A stretch of DNA of 35,558 nucleotides from Nautiliaceae bacterium (GTDB lineage Bacteria > Campylobacterota > Campylobacteria > Campylobacterales > Nautiliaceae), in contig JAMOSR010000072.1 of NCBI GenBank assembly GCA_027062985.1, positions 1 through 35,558 on the forward strand. The letters are read 5' to 3'. The notes under the pieces are model-generated. The model saw only the letters and a program-made list of their open reading frames with translations, made no database searches and was not told the origin of the DNA. Of this stretch, positions 22,362 to 30,127 are shown piece by piece. How positions within the stretch are numbered: position 1 is the first letter of the stretch; every line of letters begins with the position of its first letter. The translations under genes and the position numbers were made by a program.

Positions 22362-23241
22362 CAATTTTTTTGAAAAGATGTTGTTTTATCCCAATTGGTA
22401 TCACTGGCCATTTATTATATTTCTTCTTCCTTTTTCTTTTTTGTATATGACGCTGCTTCATTTTAAGTTTCCAAAAAGATTTGAAGATTTAGGTATTCCC
22501 GTTATAAGCGTGGGAAATATTATAATTGGAGGCAGCGGTAAAACGCCTTTAAGCATTGAAATTGCTAAATTTTTTAAAAATTATAAGCCTGCGGTTGTTT
22601 TAAGAGGATATGGCAGAAAATCAAAAGGTCTTTTGGTTGTAAGCGAACAGGGAAAAATTAAAACTTCCGTTGATTTAAGCGGTGATGAAGCTATGGAAAT
22701 TGCTGAGAATACAAATGCCACGGTAATAGTCAGCGAAAACAGAAAAGAGGGAATTTTAAAAGCGAAAGAGTTTGGATGCGGATTTGTTATTTTGGATGAC
22801 GGGTTTGATAAACCGTTTAAGAAGTTAAATATAGTAATAGATGAAAAAATAAAAAACCCTTTTTCCCTGCCTGCCGGGGGATATAGATTTCCAAGAATAG
22901 CTTTAAAATATGCCGATATGGTTTTGAGGGAAAAAAGAGAGTTTAAAAGAGATGTAACAGTGCCTAAAGGGGATATTTTAATCAGCGGAATATCCAAGCC
23001 TTATCGTCTTTTGGATTACTGGAGAGGGGATTATAAGTTTTTTCCCGACCATTATGATTATAAATGGGAAGATTTAGAGCCTTATAAAGATAAAATAATA
23101 GTAACCACTAAAAAAGATTTTGTAAAACTTAAAAAATTTCCTTTAAATTTAAAAGTTATGGATTTAAAAATAGAAGTAAAAGAAGAGGTTTTAAAACAAA
23201 TTGAAAAATATTTGATAAAATTTCAAGAAAAAGGCAGATAA
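22330..23241 (+). CDS. lpxK: Tetraacyldisaccharide 4'-kinase
   Basis: LpxK phosphorylates the 4' position of the lipid A disaccharide at the inner membrane. An N-terminal hydrophobic stretch (about residues 20-42) is followed by the P-loop GNIIIGGSGKTPLSIEIA (about 60-77), LRGYGRKSKG and the DDGFDK motif near 156. Length 303 is usual. The first six to eight residues are encoded by a 7-nt-period repeat, so the true start might be the ATG at codon 17. The gene indicates a Gram-negative organism with lipid A. It overlaps the next gene by one base. Confidence 0.93.
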   Translation: MESVKWKIKIYNFFEKMLFYPNWYHWPFIIFLLPFSFLYMTLLHFKFPKRFEDLGIPVISVGNIIIGGSGKTPLSIEIAKFFKNYKPAVVLRGYGRKSKGLLVVSEQGKIKTSVDLSGDEAMEIAENTNATVIVSENRKEGILKAKEFGCGFVILDDGFDKPFKKLNIVIDEKIKNPFSLPAGGYRFPRIALKYADMVLREKREFKRDVTVPKGDILISGISKPYRLLDYWRGDYKFFPDHYDYKWEDLEPYKDKIIVTTKKDFVKLKKFPLNLKVMDLKIEVKEEVLKQIEKYLIKFQEKGR

Positions 23242-23798
23242 TGGATATTAAAGAAGTAAAAGAAGAGATAAAAAAAGAAGAAGAGCTGCTTGTCAAAGTG
23301 TTTAAACTTGAAAAATTTATAAGAAAGTATAAAAAGCCTTTAATAGGAATAGCGGTTGTAATAGTGGCTGTTTTTATAGGTAACAGCGTTTATAATTATT
23401 ATAAGACTTCAAAGTTAATAAAGGAAAATAATGCTTTAAACAGGCTTTTGGAAAATCCAAATGATAAAGAAGCATTGAATATAGTCAAGGAAAATAAAAA
23501 ACTTTATGATTTATATTTAATGCAAAAGGGTGATTATCAAAATATTACCACCAAGGCTTTGGAAGAATTTAAAGCGTATAAACTCGCTATGCAAAAAGGA
23601 GATGCAAAATCTCTTGAAGAGTATCTTAACAATCCTAATTATCATATTTTAAAAGACGCTGTAAGAGTTGCGTTAATAAGAATTTATCTTAGTGAAAACA
23701 AAAGAGACAAAGCCGTACTTCTTTCAAACGAAATTTCGCCTGATTCCAAGTTTAAAGAGCTTGCTACATATTTACTTCATTACGGGATAGTAAAATGA
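23241..23798 (+). CDS. YfgM-like membrane-anchored TPR protein
   Basis: This 185-residue protein has a charged cytoplasmic N-terminus of about 32 residues, one membrane segment (LIGIAVVIVAVFIGNSVYNYY, about 34-53) and a periplasmic helical domain with TPR-like spacing up to ATYLLHYGIVK. This is the plan of E. coli YfgM, an ancillary protein at the SecYEG translocon. The next gene is a BamB-like lipoprotein, as yfgM precedes bamB in E. coli. Sequence resemblance is low, so the name rests on architecture plus gene order. It overlaps the neighbours by one and four bases. Confidence 0.58.
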   Translation: MDIKEVKEEIKKEEELLVKVFKLEKFIRKYKKPLIGIAVVIVAVFIGNSVYNYYKTSKLIKENNALNRLLENPNDKEALNIVKENKKLYDLYLMQKGDYQNITTKALEEFKAYKLAMQKGDAKSLEEYLNNPNYHILKDAVRVALIRIYLSENKRDKAVLLSNEISPDSKFKELATYLLHYGIVK

Positions 23799-24769
23799 AA
23801 AAGTCATTAATATTTATTTTACCTTTAATTTTATTTTTGGGATGTGCCGATAAAAACGTGTTTAAGCCACAAAAAGTAATTAAAAAAAGACTTTCTTATG
23901 AAAAAAAAGATACGGTACTTGTCGATTATACCCATAAAGCGCTGACATTTAAAAAAGAAAAAGGGTTTTTAAATAAAAAAGTGGAATATTTTGACGAAAA
24001 CGGTACAAGTTTAGGAGAATTTGAAAAGCTTTCCGAAAATTTAGCGGTAAACGGGGATACTCTTTTAGTTCTTGATTCAAAACAAAAAATAAAACTGCCT
24101 TATCTTGTTTACAGGGCTTATAAAAAAGACAATTTAATAGCCGTGGTATTTGAAAATAACGCAGAAGGAGTGTATGACCTGGAAAAAAGGAAACTTGTTT
24201 TTTATAAAGAAAACGAACCTGTCCTTGCGGCTAAATATTTGGGGGTTTCTCCTATTTTTTATAAGGATTTGATTTTGTTTCCTCTTTTAAACGGAAATAT
24301 TTCGGTTGTGGATGCCAATAACCTCTCTTTTATCAGAAATATTTCTTTAGGAGATAATATTATTAACAATATTATCTTTTTAAAGATAGTAAATCATCAG
24401 CTTTTTATAGCTACTCCTAATAAACTTGTGCTTTTTAATCCTAATTTTTTGGTTTCATATGAGGGAGATATCAAACATATATTAACAGACGGAAAAGATT
24501 TATATGTTTTTTTCGTAGGAGGAAAAATCATAAGATTTGATTCGGATTTAAAAAAACTAAAAGAAACTAAACTTGATTTTGCCGATTATTTTGCCCCTAC
24601 GGTATGCAACGGATATATTTATACGGTAACTTCAAACGGATATCTTATTAAAATAGACAGAAATCTTAAAACCCTTGTTTTTAAACCGGGTAAGTTTCAA
24701 ACGGATGAGCCTTTAAAAATGAAAGGGTGTAAAATTTATAACGATAATAAGGTTTTTATTATTGAGTAA
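23795..24769 (+). CDS. BamB-like beta-propeller lipoprotein
   Basis: This 324-residue lipoprotein has the signal peptide MKKSLIFILPLILFLGC, with the lipobox Cys at residue 17. The mature part is rich in short strands with repeating patterns (VVDANNLSFIRNISLGD; DGKDLYVFFVGGKIIRFDSD; NGYIYTVTSNGYLIKIDRN) typical of PQQ/BamB-like propeller blades. BamB assists outer-membrane protein assembly by the BAM complex. The ATG overlaps the YfgM-like stop by four bases. A different propeller lipoprotein function cannot be excluded. Confidence 0.62.
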   Translation: MKKSLIFILPLILFLGCADKNVFKPQKVIKKRLSYEKKDTVLVDYTHKALTFKKEKGFLNKKVEYFDENGTSLGEFEKLSENLAVNGDTLLVLDSKQKIKLPYLVYRAYKKDNLIAVVFENNAEGVYDLEKRKLVFYKENEPVLAAKYLGVSPIFYKDLILFPLLNGNISVVDANNLSFIRNISLGDNIINNIIFLKIVNHQLFIATPNKLVLFNPNFLVSYEGDIKHILTDGKDLYVFFVGGKIIRFDSDLKKLKETKLDFADYFAPTVCNGYIYTVTSNGYLIKIDRNLKTLVFKPGKFQTDEPLKMKGCKIYNDNKVFIIE

Positions 24770-25589
24770 ATATTTAGAAGCTTTTTTGGAATATCTTTTA
24801 ATCAATAAAGGTGTTAGTAAAAATACCTATGACGCATATAAGAGGGATTTAGTTCAGTTTGAAGAATTTTTAAAAAAACCGATTATAGAAGCAAACGCTT
24901 CGGATGTTATCTCTTTTTTGTCCCGTATAGATAATAAGCGTTCTTTAAACAGAAAACTGAGCGCCATTAACTCTTTTTTCGATTATGCTTATAAAAGGGA
25001 TTTTGTTGATGAAAAGTTTAAAATAAAACAGGCTAAAATACCTCAAAACCTTCCTAAATTTTTAACAAAAGAAGAAATTTTAAATTCACTCTCCCATATA
25101 AATTATAACTCTTCATGGTTTGAGTTAAGGGATAAAGCGCTAATTTTGTTTTTATATGCCACGGGTCTTAGAATAAGCGAAGCTTTAAATGTTAAACTTA
25201 GCGATATTGAAGACGGATGGGTTAGGGTGGAGATGGCAAAAGGAGAAAAGCAAAGACTAGTACCTGTTGCAGAAATAGCTTTAAAAGCTTTAAACGAATA
25301 TCTTTATAAAAGACCATGTAACAGTGAGTATGTTTTTGTTAATAAGAACTGTAAAAAACTCAGCCGTATAAGCGCTTTTAATATTACGAAAAAATATTTA
25401 AACGTCTCTCCCCATGTCCTTAGGCATTCGTTTGCGACTTCTTTGGTTTTAGGAGGAGCGGATTTAAGGGTGGTCCAGGAACTTTTAGGACATGCATCTT
25501 TAAATACCACCCAGATTTACACCCATATTCAAAAAGAGAATCTTAAAGATACCGTTTTAAAATATCATCCGCTTGAAGATTTGGAATAA
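24762..25589 (+). CDS. Tyrosine recombinase, XerC/XerD-like
   Basis: This 275-residue tyrosine recombinase has an N-terminal SAM-like DNA-binding domain (about 1-90) and a catalytic domain with all expected residues: R137 (ATGLRISEA), K160, H218 and R221 (HVLRH), H244 (LLGHA) and nucleophile Y253 (QIYTHI). It is probably the chromosome-dimer-resolving Xer enzyme acting at a dif site. It is shorter than the roughly 350-residue XerH of Campylobacter and Helicobacter. The start is TTG, overlapping the previous gene by eight bases. Its place in a housekeeping operon argues against a phage integrase. Confidence 0.85.
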   Translation: MSKYLEAFLEYLLINKGVSKNTYDAYKRDLVQFEEFLKKPIIEANASDVISFLSRIDNKRSLNRKLSAINSFFDYAYKRDFVDEKFKIKQAKIPQNLPKFLTKEEILNSLSHINYNSSWFELRDKALILFLYATGLRISEALNVKLSDIEDGWVRVEMAKGEKQRLVPVAEIALKALNEYLYKRPCNSEYVFVNKNCKKLSRISAFNITKKYLNVSPHVLRHSFATSLVLGGADLRVVQELLGHASLNTTQIYTHIQKENLKDTVLKYHPLEDLE

Positions 25590-25888
25590 TGAAAAATATA
25601 ATCGATTTACTTCAGAAAAACAGAGTAATTTGTAAAAAGCTTGAAGAGATAAAACTTAATACCAGAAAAAAAATTAAAGCTTATATAGGGGTTAATTTAA
25701 AAAACGAATACTGTTTTATTATGGTTTTTGAAAAAAAGAGCAGGTTTTTGACAAAAGACATAGAAACAATAAAAGAAATAATTCCTAAAATTAATTTCAG
25801 ATATAAAAAAAAGATTTTGATATTAAATTCACCTATATGTTCTAAAGCAAAAGAAGAACTTAAAGAGTGGAGGATTTTGTGGTATTAG
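25589..25888 (+). CDS. Hypothetical protein between xer and coaX
   Basis: I do not recognise this 99-residue basic protein. A Lys-rich N-terminal helix (LLQKNRVICKKLEEIKLNTR) is followed by a strand-rich core (KAYIGVNLKNEYCFIMVFEK), a helix, and KKILILNSPICSKAKEELKE. The pattern suggests a small alpha/beta fold with no membrane segment. Cys residues (about 15, 46, 83) are too far apart for a typical metal knuckle. It touches the xer stop by one base and overlaps coaX by ten, so it is a genuine operon member. Confidence 0.68.
   Translation: MKNIIDLLQKNRVICKKLEEIKLNTRKKIKAYIGVNLKNEYCFIMVFEKKSRFLTKDIETIKEIIPKINFRYKKKILILNSPICSKAKEELKEWRILWY
25869..25873 (+). promoter_or_regulatory. coaX: Shine-Dalgarno that sets the coaX start
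   Basis: GGAGG ends five bases before the GTG at 25879. An earlier in-frame GTG at 25867 overlaps this motif and has no ribosome-binding site of its own, so the downstream GTG is the better start. Confidence 0.7.
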
Positions 25889-26481
25889 TCGATATAGGAA
25901 ACACAAATATTCATATTTGGGAAGAGGGCAGGATTTATAATTTAAAATCTCCTAAAAAATTTAAAGACGAAGTTTTTTTTATAAGCGTTAATGATAATAA
26001 GGAAAAAGAGTTTAAAAAGCTAAATCCTAAAGCCGTTAATTTGAGAGACAAAGTTATTTTTGATACTTCTTATACGGGAATAGGCATTGACAGGATAATG
26101 GCCTGTAAAGCCGTAGGAGACGGCGTTGTTGTAGATGCAGGAAGTGCCGTTACGATTGATATTATGCAAAACGGCATTCATTTAGGCGGTGTTATCATGC
26201 CGGGAATTGCCGCTTTTAGGGATGCTTTTGGTAGAATTTCAGAAAAGTTAAATGTTGATTTTTGTGAAGTGGACTTTAGAAAGCTTCCTCAAAATACTCA
26301 AGAGGCGATATCTTTTGGAAGTATAGGGGCAATTGTTTTAATGATTGAGAAATTAAAAAAAGATAAAAAAGTTTATTTTACCGGTGGAGATGGGAAATTC
26401 TTAAGCAGATTTATAGACGGTGTTTATATAAAAGATTTGGTATTTAGAGGTATGATAAAGACGATAAAGGAAGATTTATGA
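25879..26481 (+). CDS. coaX: Type III pantothenate kinase
   Basis: CoaX phosphorylates pantothenate, the first step of coenzyme A synthesis, and belongs to the ASKHA fold. The phosphate-binding loop VDIGNTNIHIW is at the very N-terminus. GIDRIMACKAVG and VVVDAGSAVTIDIM hold the substrate and catalytic Asp residues, and GGVIMPGIAAF follows. With the GTG start at 25879 the protein has 200 residues, short like the Helicobacter enzyme. It overlaps hisG by four bases (ATGA). Confidence 0.92.
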   Translation: MVLVDIGNTNIHIWEEGRIYNLKSPKKFKDEVFFISVNDNKEKEFKKLNPKAVNLRDKVIFDTSYTGIGIDRIMACKAVGDGVVVDAGSAVTIDIMQNGIHLGGVIMPGIAAFRDAFGRISEKLNVDFCEVDFRKLPQNTQEAISFGSIGAIVLMIEKLKKDKKVYFTGGDGKFLSRFIDGVYIKDLVFRGMIKTIKEDL

Positions 26482-27089
26482 CAATAGCGTTACCTAAAGG
26501 AAGAATAGCAAAAGAAGTTTTGGATATTTTTAAAAAGATTTTTAATGAGGATTTTGAGTTTGAAAACAGAAAACTTATTTTAAAAAAAGCGGGTTTTACT
26601 TTTTTGAATGTCAGAAACTGGGATGTTGCGGTATATGTTCAAAAGCAGGCGGCTGATATAGGGGTTGTGGGATATGACGTTATAACCGAACTTAAAAGCG
26701 ATGTTTTGGAACTGATGGATTTGGGACTTGGAAAATGCAGGGTAAGTGTAGGCGGAATTAAGGGAGATGAGAGTTATAAGCATAAAACGGAAATAAAGGT
26801 TGCTAGTAAACTTGCAAATATAGCTAAAGATTATTTCAGTAAAAAAGGAATCCCTGCAGAGGTTATAAAACTTAACGGTTCGATTGAACTAGCTCCACTT
26901 GTAGGTCTTAGCGATGTTATTGTCGACATAGTCGAAACAGGTAGCACTTTAAAAGAAAACGGGCTTGAAGAAAAAGAGGTCATTTTACACTCTTCTGCCA
27001 GACTTATTGCCAATAAAAACTCTTTTTTAACTAAAAAGCCTCAAATACTAGAGCTTGTGGAAAAAATAAAGGAAGTTCATGGGGCTTGA
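26478..27089 (+). CDS. hisG: ATP phosphoribosyltransferase, short form
   Basis: HisG catalyses the first step of histidine synthesis, joining ATP and PRPP. MTIALPKGRIAKEVLDIF opens the protein. ADIGVVGYDVITE and LVGLSDVIVDIVETGSTLKE carry the nucleotide- and PRPP-binding signature. At 203 residues it lacks the C-terminal regulatory domain of the long form, so it should need HisZ, a HisRS-like partner, for activity. HisZ is not in this window. It overlaps coaX by four bases and the methyltransferase by 11. Confidence 0.94.
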   Translation: MTIALPKGRIAKEVLDIFKKIFNEDFEFENRKLILKKAGFTFLNVRNWDVAVYVQKQAADIGVVGYDVITELKSDVLELMDLGLGKCRVSVGGIKGDESYKHKTEIKVASKLANIAKDYFSKKGIPAEVIKLNGSIELAPLVGLSDVIVDIVETGSTLKENGLEEKEVILHSSARLIANKNSFLTKKPQILELVEKIKEVHGA

Positions 27090-27762
27090 GTTATACGCAA
27101 AAGTTGAAGAGCTTTTTTTGGATAAAGAAGCGGCTTATATGTTGTGGTATAAGTTTATCGAGGTGTTAAAAGAATTAAAAGTAAAAAATTTTTTAGATAT
27201 AGGATGCGGCAGCGGGGAGTTTTGTGTGATTGCCCAAAAAGAGGGATTTGAGGTTGAAGGTATAGATTTGAGTAAAAATCAGGTAAAAAAGGCTCTTAAA
27301 AAGGGTTGCAAGTGTTACGATAAAGATATTTGTGAATTTAATAAAACATTTCAAAGCGCAACAGCCGTGTTTGACGTGATTAATTATATGGACCAAAACG
27401 GGCTTAAAAAGTTTTTTGAATGTGTGAAAGAAAGAATAGAAAAATATTTTGTTTTTGATATAAATACCCTTTATGCCATGGAGGAGCTGGCAATCGGTAC
27501 TCTTAAAGCCGAAGATAAAAACAGATTTTCCGTTCTTTACAGTGAATTTGAAAATAATAAACTTATTACGGAAATTACGCTGTTTGAAAAAAAAGATAAA
27601 AAGTGTTATGAAAAGCATCAAAAAAGTATTATTCAATACTATCACTCAATAGAAGATATAGAAAAAATAAGCGGAATGAAAATAAAAGAGATTATTCCCA
27701 TCTCTCTTTATGGAAGTGAAGAGGCGGAAAAACTTATAATAGTTATGGAAAAGTTATCTTGA
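27079..27762 (+). CDS. Class I SAM-dependent methyltransferase, substrate unknown
   Basis: This 227-residue methyltransferase has motif I FLDIGCGSGEFCVIA near residues 39-53, the acidic end of strand 2 VEGIDLS near 60-66, and the post-I region AVFDVINYMDQNG. The pattern LYAKVEELFLDKEAAYMLWY at the N-terminus resembles small-molecule methyltransferases rather than rRNA enzymes, but the substrate cannot be read from sequence. AAGGAAG precedes the ATG, which lies inside the end of hisG. It ends the ten-gene rpoD run and overlaps convergent nth by nine bases. Confidence 0.82.
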   Translation: MGLELYAKVEELFLDKEAAYMLWYKFIEVLKELKVKNFLDIGCGSGEFCVIAQKEGFEVEGIDLSKNQVKKALKKGCKCYDKDICEFNKTFQSATAVFDVINYMDQNGLKKFFECVKERIEKYFVFDINTLYAMEELAIGTLKAEDKNRFSVLYSEFENNKLITEITLFEKKDKKCYEKHQKSIIQYYHSIEDIEKISGMKIKEIIPISLYGSEEAEKLIIVMEKLS

Positions 27763-28401
27763 AGGTTTAAAGTTTTCCTTGCTTACACAAAAGTCGGTTA
27801 CGAAACATTTTTCGCATTTTGGGTTTTTAGCCGTACATATGTATCTTCCAAACAGTACAAAAGCCTGATGGAGTTCATTCAAATCGGTTTTAAAAGCCTC
27901 TGTTAAATCTTTTTCGGTTTCTTCTACGGTTTTGGCATCTGTAATACCCAGCCTGTGTGAAACTCTAAATACATGAGTATCTACGGCCATTCTGTTTTGA
28001 CCTTCCATTTCTATTAAAAATACGTTTGCCGTTTTGTTTCCGACTCCTGGAAGTTTTATAAGTTCTTTATGGTCCCTTGGTATTTTACCGCCATGTTTTT
28101 CTTTTACCATTTTTGCCATGGCTACAAGGTTTTTGGCTTTGTTGTTAAAAAAGTTGCAGGATTTGATAATTTCTTTTACGTCTTCCACTTCTGCGCATGC
28201 CAAACTTTCTATATCGGGATATTTTTTAAAAAGTTCGGGAGTTACCATATTTACTCTTTTATCCGTACATTGAGCGGATAAAATTATTGCAACTAAAAGC
28301 TCATAATCATTATGATAGTTAAGTTCGGTTTTAGAACCTTTATAATGCTTTAAAAATCTTTTTTTTATCTCTTCAAGTTCTTCAGGCGTTCTTAATACCA
28401 T
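27754..28401 (-). CDS. nth: Endonuclease III
   Basis: Nth is a bifunctional DNA glycosylase/AP lyase for oxidised pyrimidines. The helix-hairpin-helix LPGVGNKTANVFL carries the catalytic Lys, VDTHVFRVSHRLG carries the catalytic Asp, and a [4Fe-4S] site is formed by C-x6-C-x2-C-x5-C (CTAKNPKCEKCFVTDFC). Length 215 is standard. It is divergent from yebC. nth beside peb4 and fba matches the order I recall from C. jejuni, here with yebC inserted. Confidence 0.97.
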   Translation of the reverse strand: MVLRTPEELEEIKKRFLKHYKGSKTELNYHNDYELLVAIILSAQCTDKRVNMVTPELFKKYPDIESLACAEVEDVKEIIKSCNFFNNKAKNLVAMAKMVKEKHGGKIPRDHKELIKLPGVGNKTANVFLIEMEGQNRMAVDTHVFRVSHRLGITDAKTVEETEKDLTEAFKTDLNELHQAFVLFGRYICTAKNPKCEKCFVTDFCVSKENFKPSR

Positions 28402-28435
28402 TTTTTCCCTTTTTTTAATTTTTTGTCTCTTAAAA

Positions 28436-28444
28436 TGCTATAAT
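28436..28444 (+). promoter_or_regulatory. Extended -10 promoter for yebC
   Basis: TGCTATAAT combines a TG extension with a perfect TATAAT (28439-28444), 27 bases before the ATG at 28471 and followed by AAAGGAGA. It is one of the clearest promoters in the window. Confidence 0.6.
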
Positions 28445-28470
28445 AACAAATATTTTAGCAAAGGAGATGT

Positions 28471-29187
28471 ATGGCTGGACATAATAAGTGGTCTAAAGTA
28501 AAACATATAAAAGCAAAAGAAGACGCTAAAAAATCAAAAATTTTCACAAAACACGTAAGAGCCATTATGACGGCTGCAAGACAGGGGGGCGGTAATCCCG
28601 ACAATAACCCGGCTCTTCGTCTTGCAATTGACAGGGCAAAAGCCGATTCTATGCCTATGAGCAATATTCAAAGAGCTATAGATAAAGCTACCGGCAATCT
28701 TGACGGAGTTGTGTTAAGCGAAGTAACATACGAAGGCTATGGACCTGGCGGAGTCGCTATTATGGTTGAATGTTTAACTGATAACAAAAACAGAACGGTA
28801 GCGGAAATAAGACACGCTTTTAAAAAAGCGGGAGGAAGCCTTGGTACCAGCGGAAGCGTTGCTTGGATGTTTGAAAAAAAAGGTGTTATCGTAGTAAACA
28901 GAAGCGATAAAGACGAGCAGGTTATGGAAAGCGCTATAGAAGCGGGAGCCGAAGATATAAAAGAACTTGACGAAGTATTGGTTATAGAATCTTCTCCTGA
29001 AGATTTTAATGCCGTTTTAGAAGCGGTTAATGCTATCGATGGTATAGAAATTCTTGAAAGTAACGTTCAGCTCGTTGCCATTAACGAGAGTGAGGTAGAT
29101 GATGAAACCGCTGAAAAAGTGGAAAGGCTTATAGAAGTTTTAGAAGATATAGATGATGTTCAAAACGTTATCCATAATATGGCATAA
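28471..29187 (+). CDS. yebC: YebC/PmpR family protein
   Basis: This 238-residue YebC/TACO1 family member begins MAGHNKWSKVKHIKAKEDAK and has the conserved GGGNPDNNPALRLAIDRAKA, YEGYGPGGVAIMVECLTDN and LGTSGSVAWMFEKKG. Family members have been described as transcription regulators, and more recently as ribosome-associated factors that ease stalled translation; which applies here is not visible. It has its own promoter. Confidence 0.95.
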   Translation: MAGHNKWSKVKHIKAKEDAKKSKIFTKHVRAIMTAARQGGGNPDNNPALRLAIDRAKADSMPMSNIQRAIDKATGNLDGVVLSEVTYEGYGPGGVAIMVECLTDNKNRTVAEIRHAFKKAGGSLGTSGSVAWMFEKKGVIVVNRSDKDEQVMESAIEAGAEDIKELDEVLVIESSPEDFNAVLEAVNAIDGIEILESNVQLVAINESEVDDETAEKVERLIEVLEDIDDVQNVIHNMA

Positions 29188-29213
29188 TTAACTTTAAGTT
29201 TATAAATACACTT

Positions 29214-29219
29214 TATAAT
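29214..29219 (+). promoter_or_regulatory. Putative -10 box for the peb4-fba unit
   Basis: TATAAT lies 21 bases before the ATG at 29241 and is followed by AAGGAGA. It probably drives peb4, fba and the PLP enzyme gene. Confidence 0.5.
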
Positions 29220-29240
29220 ATAAAAAATTAAGGAGATACA

Positions 29241-30116
29241 ATGAAAAAAATTATAATAGGTAGTTTAGTTACGGCTGGAGCGCTTTTTGCGTTTCCTGGA
29301 ATGATGGGCGGACAGATGAAAGGCAATGCGGGAATGCTCGGTCAGCCTATGAAGGGATTGACGGATAATACGGTACTTGCAACGGTTGACGGTAAAAAAA
29401 TTACGGTAAAAGAAATTAACTATTATCTTCAGGGAATAACCGGAGATAACAGAATCAGACTTCAAGACCTTCCGGCAAAACACGTAAGTCAGTTTGTAAA
29501 ACAGTATGTTGAAACGCTTGAAATTTACAAAAAAGCAAAATCAATCGAAAACACGCCTCAGTTTAAAGCTGCAAAAATGAAACTTGCCGTTGATATGTGG
29601 CTTAAAAACAGACTTAATCAAATTAAAGTAAGCGATGCGGAAGCTAAGAAATTTTATGAAGAAAACAAAGATATCTACTTTAAAACCACTCCTCAGGTAA
29701 AAGCTAGACATATTCTGGTAAAAGATGAAAAAACTGCTGAAAAACTGATTAACGAATTAAAAGGTTTAAAAGGAAAAGCTCTTGAAGAAAAATTTGCAGA
29801 GCTTGCTAAAAAATATTCAATCGGACCTAGTAAAGTTCAGGGCGGGGAACTTGGATGGTTTGACCCTAAACAGATGGTGCCTGCATTTGCCGAAGCCGTT
29901 AAAAATATGAAACCTGGAGAAATGACTTTAAAACCTGTAAAAACAAGATTCGGTTATCATATTATTTTAGTTGAAGGTAAAAAAGATAACAATTATATGC
30001 CGTTTGAGCAGGTAAAACCTCAGATAATAGAATATTTAAAAAGAGTTAAGTTACAAAAAGAACTTCAAAAGATTAAAAACTCTTCAAAAGTCAGCTATTC
30101 TATTCCTAAAAATTAA
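29241..30116 (+). CDS. Periplasmic peptidyl-prolyl isomerase, PEB4/SurA-type
   Basis: This periplasmic chaperone and isomerase helps outer-membrane protein folding. The signal peptide (KKIIIGSLVTAGALFA) is probably cut after residue 17. The mature N-terminus is Met/Gly-rich (Met 21, 22, 26, 32 and 37). A SurA-like helical domain covers about 45-145. The parvulin domain begins VKARHILVKDEKTAEKLI and ends TRFGYHIILVEGKK (about 153-250). Length 291 is close to C. jejuni PEB4/Cbf2, which also precedes fba. The Met-rich lead is an unusual addition. Confidence 0.92.
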   Translation: MKKIIIGSLVTAGALFAFPGMMGGQMKGNAGMLGQPMKGLTDNTVLATVDGKKITVKEINYYLQGITGDNRIRLQDLPAKHVSQFVKQYVETLEIYKKAKSIENTPQFKAAKMKLAVDMWLKNRLNQIKVSDAEAKKFYEENKDIYFKTTPQVKARHILVKDEKTAEKLINELKGLKGKALEEKFAELAKKYSIGPSKVQGGELGWFDPKQMVPAFAEAVKNMKPGEMTLKPVKTRFGYHIILVEGKKDNNYMPFEQVKPQIIEYLKRVKLQKELQKIKNSSKVSYSIPKN

Positions 30117-30127
30117 GGAGGAGAGAT

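Noticed and set aside
24762..25589. Integrase marking a mobile element
   Set aside because: There are no attachment repeats, tRNA, cargo or composition change; the gene is embedded in a housekeeping operon.
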